From Paenibacillus planticolens (GTDB lineage Bacteria; Bacillota; Bacilli; Paenibacillales; NBRC-103111): DNA of 64,000 nt. Shown here one piece after another: positions 62,027 to 64,000 of this stretch; position 1 is the stretch's first letter; the number at the start of each line of letters is the position of its first letter. The stretch covers positions 265,800-329,799 of the forward strand of contig NZ_WHNZ01000042.1 in assembly GCF_013141725.1 (NCBI RefSeq), written 5' to 3'. The notes under the pieces were generated by a model. The model was not told where the DNA came from and searched no databases. It was given only the letters and a program-made list of their open reading frames with translations. A program made the position numbers and the translations under genes.

Positions 62027-62599
62027 TTAAGCTTCAGCAAGGGCGGAGATGATTTCATGTGTTGTCCGAGTACGACCTATGCGTGGAAAAATATAATTTT
62101 TCACGTAATCGTGCTCGGCTTGAGAAAAGCCAGTCATGGCATCGATTGCCAAAATCAGCTGATACCCATGCATAAACGCTTCTCGCGCGGTGGTGTCCAC
62201 ACCAAGCCCGGTAGCAATGCCACATAAGACAATGGTGTCGATTCCCCGGCGGCGCAACTGCAGGTCGAGCTCCGTTCCGTAAAAAGCTCCCCATTGCTTC
62301 TTGGTGATGATATGGTCTGTCTCGGTGACCTGCATTTCCGGGACGATTTCATCCCACTCCTCAGGCAGATTCAGTGGTGGCGCAGGCGAATCCAACTTCG
62401 GTCTTGGGATATCCTTCAGATCCTTACTAGATACCCGGACTAGGGCAACCATCGAGCCTTGCTCACGGAAAGCATTTGCCAAGCCGGCAGCTTTAGATAT
62501 CACCTGCTCGGCGGAATAAGGGGCATATTGATTGCCTAGCCATTTTTGCAAATCGATGACAACCAAAGCTGTTTTTTGTGGATCCAATAATTTTTCCAT
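62027..62599 (-). CDS. Isochorismatase-family hydrolase
   Basis: 190 residues from the ATG at 62599 (GAGGAG upstream). Catalytic-type Asp in TALVVIDLQKWL and Lys in HIITKKQWGAFYGTELDLQL. The position that is Cys in nicotinamidases is Gly (CGIATGLGVDTTAREAFMHG), as in EntB-like and YecD-like members, so an amidase mechanism with a Cys is unlikely. Substrate unknown. It is divergent from the TetR gene, which probably controls it. Confidence 0.85.
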   Translation of the reverse strand: MEKLLDPQKTALVVIDLQKWLGNQYAPYSAEQVISKAAGLANAFREQGSMVALVRVSSKDLKDIPRPKLDSPAPPLNLPEEWDEIVPEMQVTETDHIITKKQWGAFYGTELDLQLRRRGIDTIVLCGIATGLGVDTTAREAFMHGYQLILAIDAMTGFSQAEHDYVKNYIFPRIGRTRTTHEIISALAEA

Positions 62600-62634
62600 T
62601 CCGTTTGTTCTCCTCATCCTTAAAATATGACTTA

Positions 62635-62654
62635 TAGTTTTATTAATTAAACTA
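62635..62654. promoter_or_regulatory. Possible TetR operator
   Basis: TAGTTT-TATTAATT-AAACTA is a palindrome in the divergent intergenic region between the hydrolase and the TetR gene. Confidence 0.45.
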
Positions 62655-62725
62655 AAGTTCATTTGACTTGATGTTTTAAATTTTGTACCATTATTCATGA
62701 TTCGTCAAGTGGGGAGATTTTGTTA

Positions 62726-63613
62726 ATGAGTGTGACAAAGGAAGAGGTTGTAAAATCGGCGGCGAAGCTTTTTAAGGAACGTGGATTTCTTTCGACGACG
62801 ATTCAGGATATTGCCGAGGATTGCGGTATTGCAAAAGGATCCGTCTATAAATTCTTCCCTTCCAAGGAAGACCTATTCAGCGTGGTGTTTGATCAATGCC
62901 ATAACGACTATTTTGATCAAGTCGATGAGTTGACGCGCATACCTGGACTTTCGCCGGAAGATCAATTTGTACAGCAGATCATTCTGCGATTCCGTTATTT
63001 TATTGAGTACAAGCATATTCTGGTCGAATTTACGGAGCTTCCAATCCAACAGGATCCTAAGTTCCAACCGCTTAGACACAAGGTTAGAGGGCGGCTCATT
63101 CGATGGCATAGTGAGTGCTTGCTGCATGTGTACGGCGAAGAAATCCATCCGTATCTTTGGGATTTAGTCTCCATCTATCGAGCTATTCTGAAGGAGTATC
63201 TATTTTGGATTGTTTATGAAGAAAAGTCGTTATCGTTAGAGGAAACGGCTAAGTTCATTTTGGACAAGCTCAACGTGCTCGTTAAGCATATGATGGCTTC
63301 CGATCTAAAGCCTCTGCTGAAACCAGTTTCGTTCGAGAGGTATTTAAACTGGGGGCTCGAGAACCGCCAAGGGGAAAAAGAGCAGATTCTAACCGAACTG
63401 TTCCGGGAGATGATTTCTGCCCTAAACGCTCTTCCGTCCGGCGCCGAACATCGTTCGGAGCTGAGAAAGCTTTGTCATTTTATCCAGACGGAGGTTAGAA
63501 AAGCGGAACCGAATCTCCCGTTGCTACAAGCTTCGCTATACTATTTGGAAAGAGAGAAGGAGCTTAAAAGTCTGGTCATCCAGTTAAGGAATATTATTCA
63601 TTCGGGTATTTAG
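62726..63613 (+). CDS. TetR-family regulator
   Basis: 295 residues from the ATG at 62726 (GGGGAGA upstream). N-terminal helix-turn-helix: FLSTTIQDIAEDCGIAKGSV then YKFFPSKEDLF. The ligand-binding part is longer than in most TetR proteins and ends with a helical segment (LYYLEREKELKSLVIQLRNI). It is likely a repressor of the divergent isochorismatase-family gene. Confidence 0.85.
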   Translation: MSVTKEEVVKSAAKLFKERGFLSTTIQDIAEDCGIAKGSVYKFFPSKEDLFSVVFDQCHNDYFDQVDELTRIPGLSPEDQFVQQIILRFRYFIEYKHILVEFTELPIQQDPKFQPLRHKVRGRLIRWHSECLLHVYGEEIHPYLWDLVSIYRAILKEYLFWIVYEEKSLSLEETAKFILDKLNVLVKHMMASDLKPLLKPVSFERYLNWGLENRQGEKEQILTELFREMISALNALPSGAEHRSELRKLCHFIQTEVRKAEPNLPLLQASLYYLEREKELKSLVIQLRNIIHSGI

Positions 63614-63808
63614 AAAGGTTCGTAGTCCAAACTGAGGTACATTCGCGAAATTGTGGGTACAGGATCAGAGCGCTGGTTATGCACTTAGTGGCACCGACCG
63701 TCGCTCTATTGTTTGAGATCACTATGTATATGCTATTGCAAATGATTACTTCAATACCATCAAAGTGGAGCTACCTCATGGCAGCTCCAAACTATCGAAC
63801 CCGTTAAT

Positions 63809-64000
63809 TCAGTTATAATTAGAAATTTCTATCAGATTTCCATCTGGATCTCTTACATAAACAGATGTTATCGTCCCTAATGCTCCTGTTCTTATTACAG
63901 GACCTTCTTCAATTATTACTTTGTAATCCCCTAAATGATGAATTACATCGGGCATTTGAATATCCGTTATAAAACATAAATCAGCCGTGCCAGACATAGG
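63809..64000 (-). CDS. VOC/glyoxalase-family protein, C-terminal part (5' end outside window)
   Basis: The frame is open to the end of the window. GTADLCFITDIQMPDVIHHL, IIEEGPVIRTGALGTITSVY and VRDPDGNLIEISNY form the last beta-alpha-beta units of a glyoxalase/bleomycin-resistance-type domain, with the metal-ligand Glu in NLIEIS. Substrate unknown. Confidence 0.8.
   Translation of the reverse strand, partial: PMSGTADLCFITDIQMPDVIHHLGDYKVIIEEGPVIRTGALGTITSVYVRDPDGNLIEISNYN

Overview
The window looks like chromosome of a spore-forming Firmicute of the Paenibacillus type. The signs are multi-domain secreted glycoside hydrolases, YesM/YesN-like two-component regulators, YheC/YheD-type spore-coat ATP-grasp proteins, strong GGAGG ribosome sites and CcpA-like cre sites. 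The genus is an inference. No tRNA, rRNA or CRISPR array was seen.

Layout. (1) 1-1.64 kb: 3' end of a secreted M14-peptidase-like protein with a cohesin-like domain and a dockerin. (2) 1.93-19.28 kb: a 17.4-kb transposon whose ends begin TGTCG, carry several copies of a 20-bp motif and are flanked by the 5-bp direct repeat GTCAT, as in Tn7/Tn552-like elements. It holds a truncated transposon ATPase, an IS110 wreck, a second copy of its own right end, and cargo that looks spore-surface related: three YheC/YheD proteins, a CgeD-like glycosyltransferase, a ferritin-like protein and a DUF2642 protein. A threonine-synthase paralogue, PanD and a membrane heme/ApbE redox cluster are also present, mixed with gene fragments. 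(3) 19.3-20.6 kb: a tiny CxxC/CxxC protein and a DUF3231 protein. (4) 20.6-27.7 kb: about ten small, mostly unknown AT-rich genes, nearly all on the minus strand, separated by recurring dyad-plus-hairpin sites close to the stop codons. The array resembles an integron cassette array, but no integrase gene is visible. A related site lies inside the transposon near its right end and a lone cassette lies at 61.6-61.95 kb. (5) 27.8-60.8 kb: a xylan/cellulose degradation locus on the minus strand. It has four large secreted enzymes (a double GH9, GH10, GH3, GH10), each with a cohesin-like domain, FIVAR-like repeats and a dockerin; xylFGH; its likely sensor XylFII-LytS-YesN; an AraC regulator; and pseudogene remnants (GH43, GH67, transposases). 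(6) 61-64 kb: an isochorismatase-family hydrolase divergent from a TetR regulator, and a partial VOC protein.

How the parts work together. The membrane-anchored sugar sensor, histidine kinase and response regulator probably switch on xylFGH. The xylF promoter region, from its first codons through its cre sites, has been copied three times upstream of the GH9, GH10 and GH3 genes, which may place those enzymes in the same regulon. Because each enzyme carries both a cohesin-like domain and a dockerin, they could assemble with each other without a separate scaffoldin. The most notable points for follow-up are the cassette array, the transposon with spore-type cargo, the repeated xylF promoter, and the second GH9 module, which has lost its catalytic residues.
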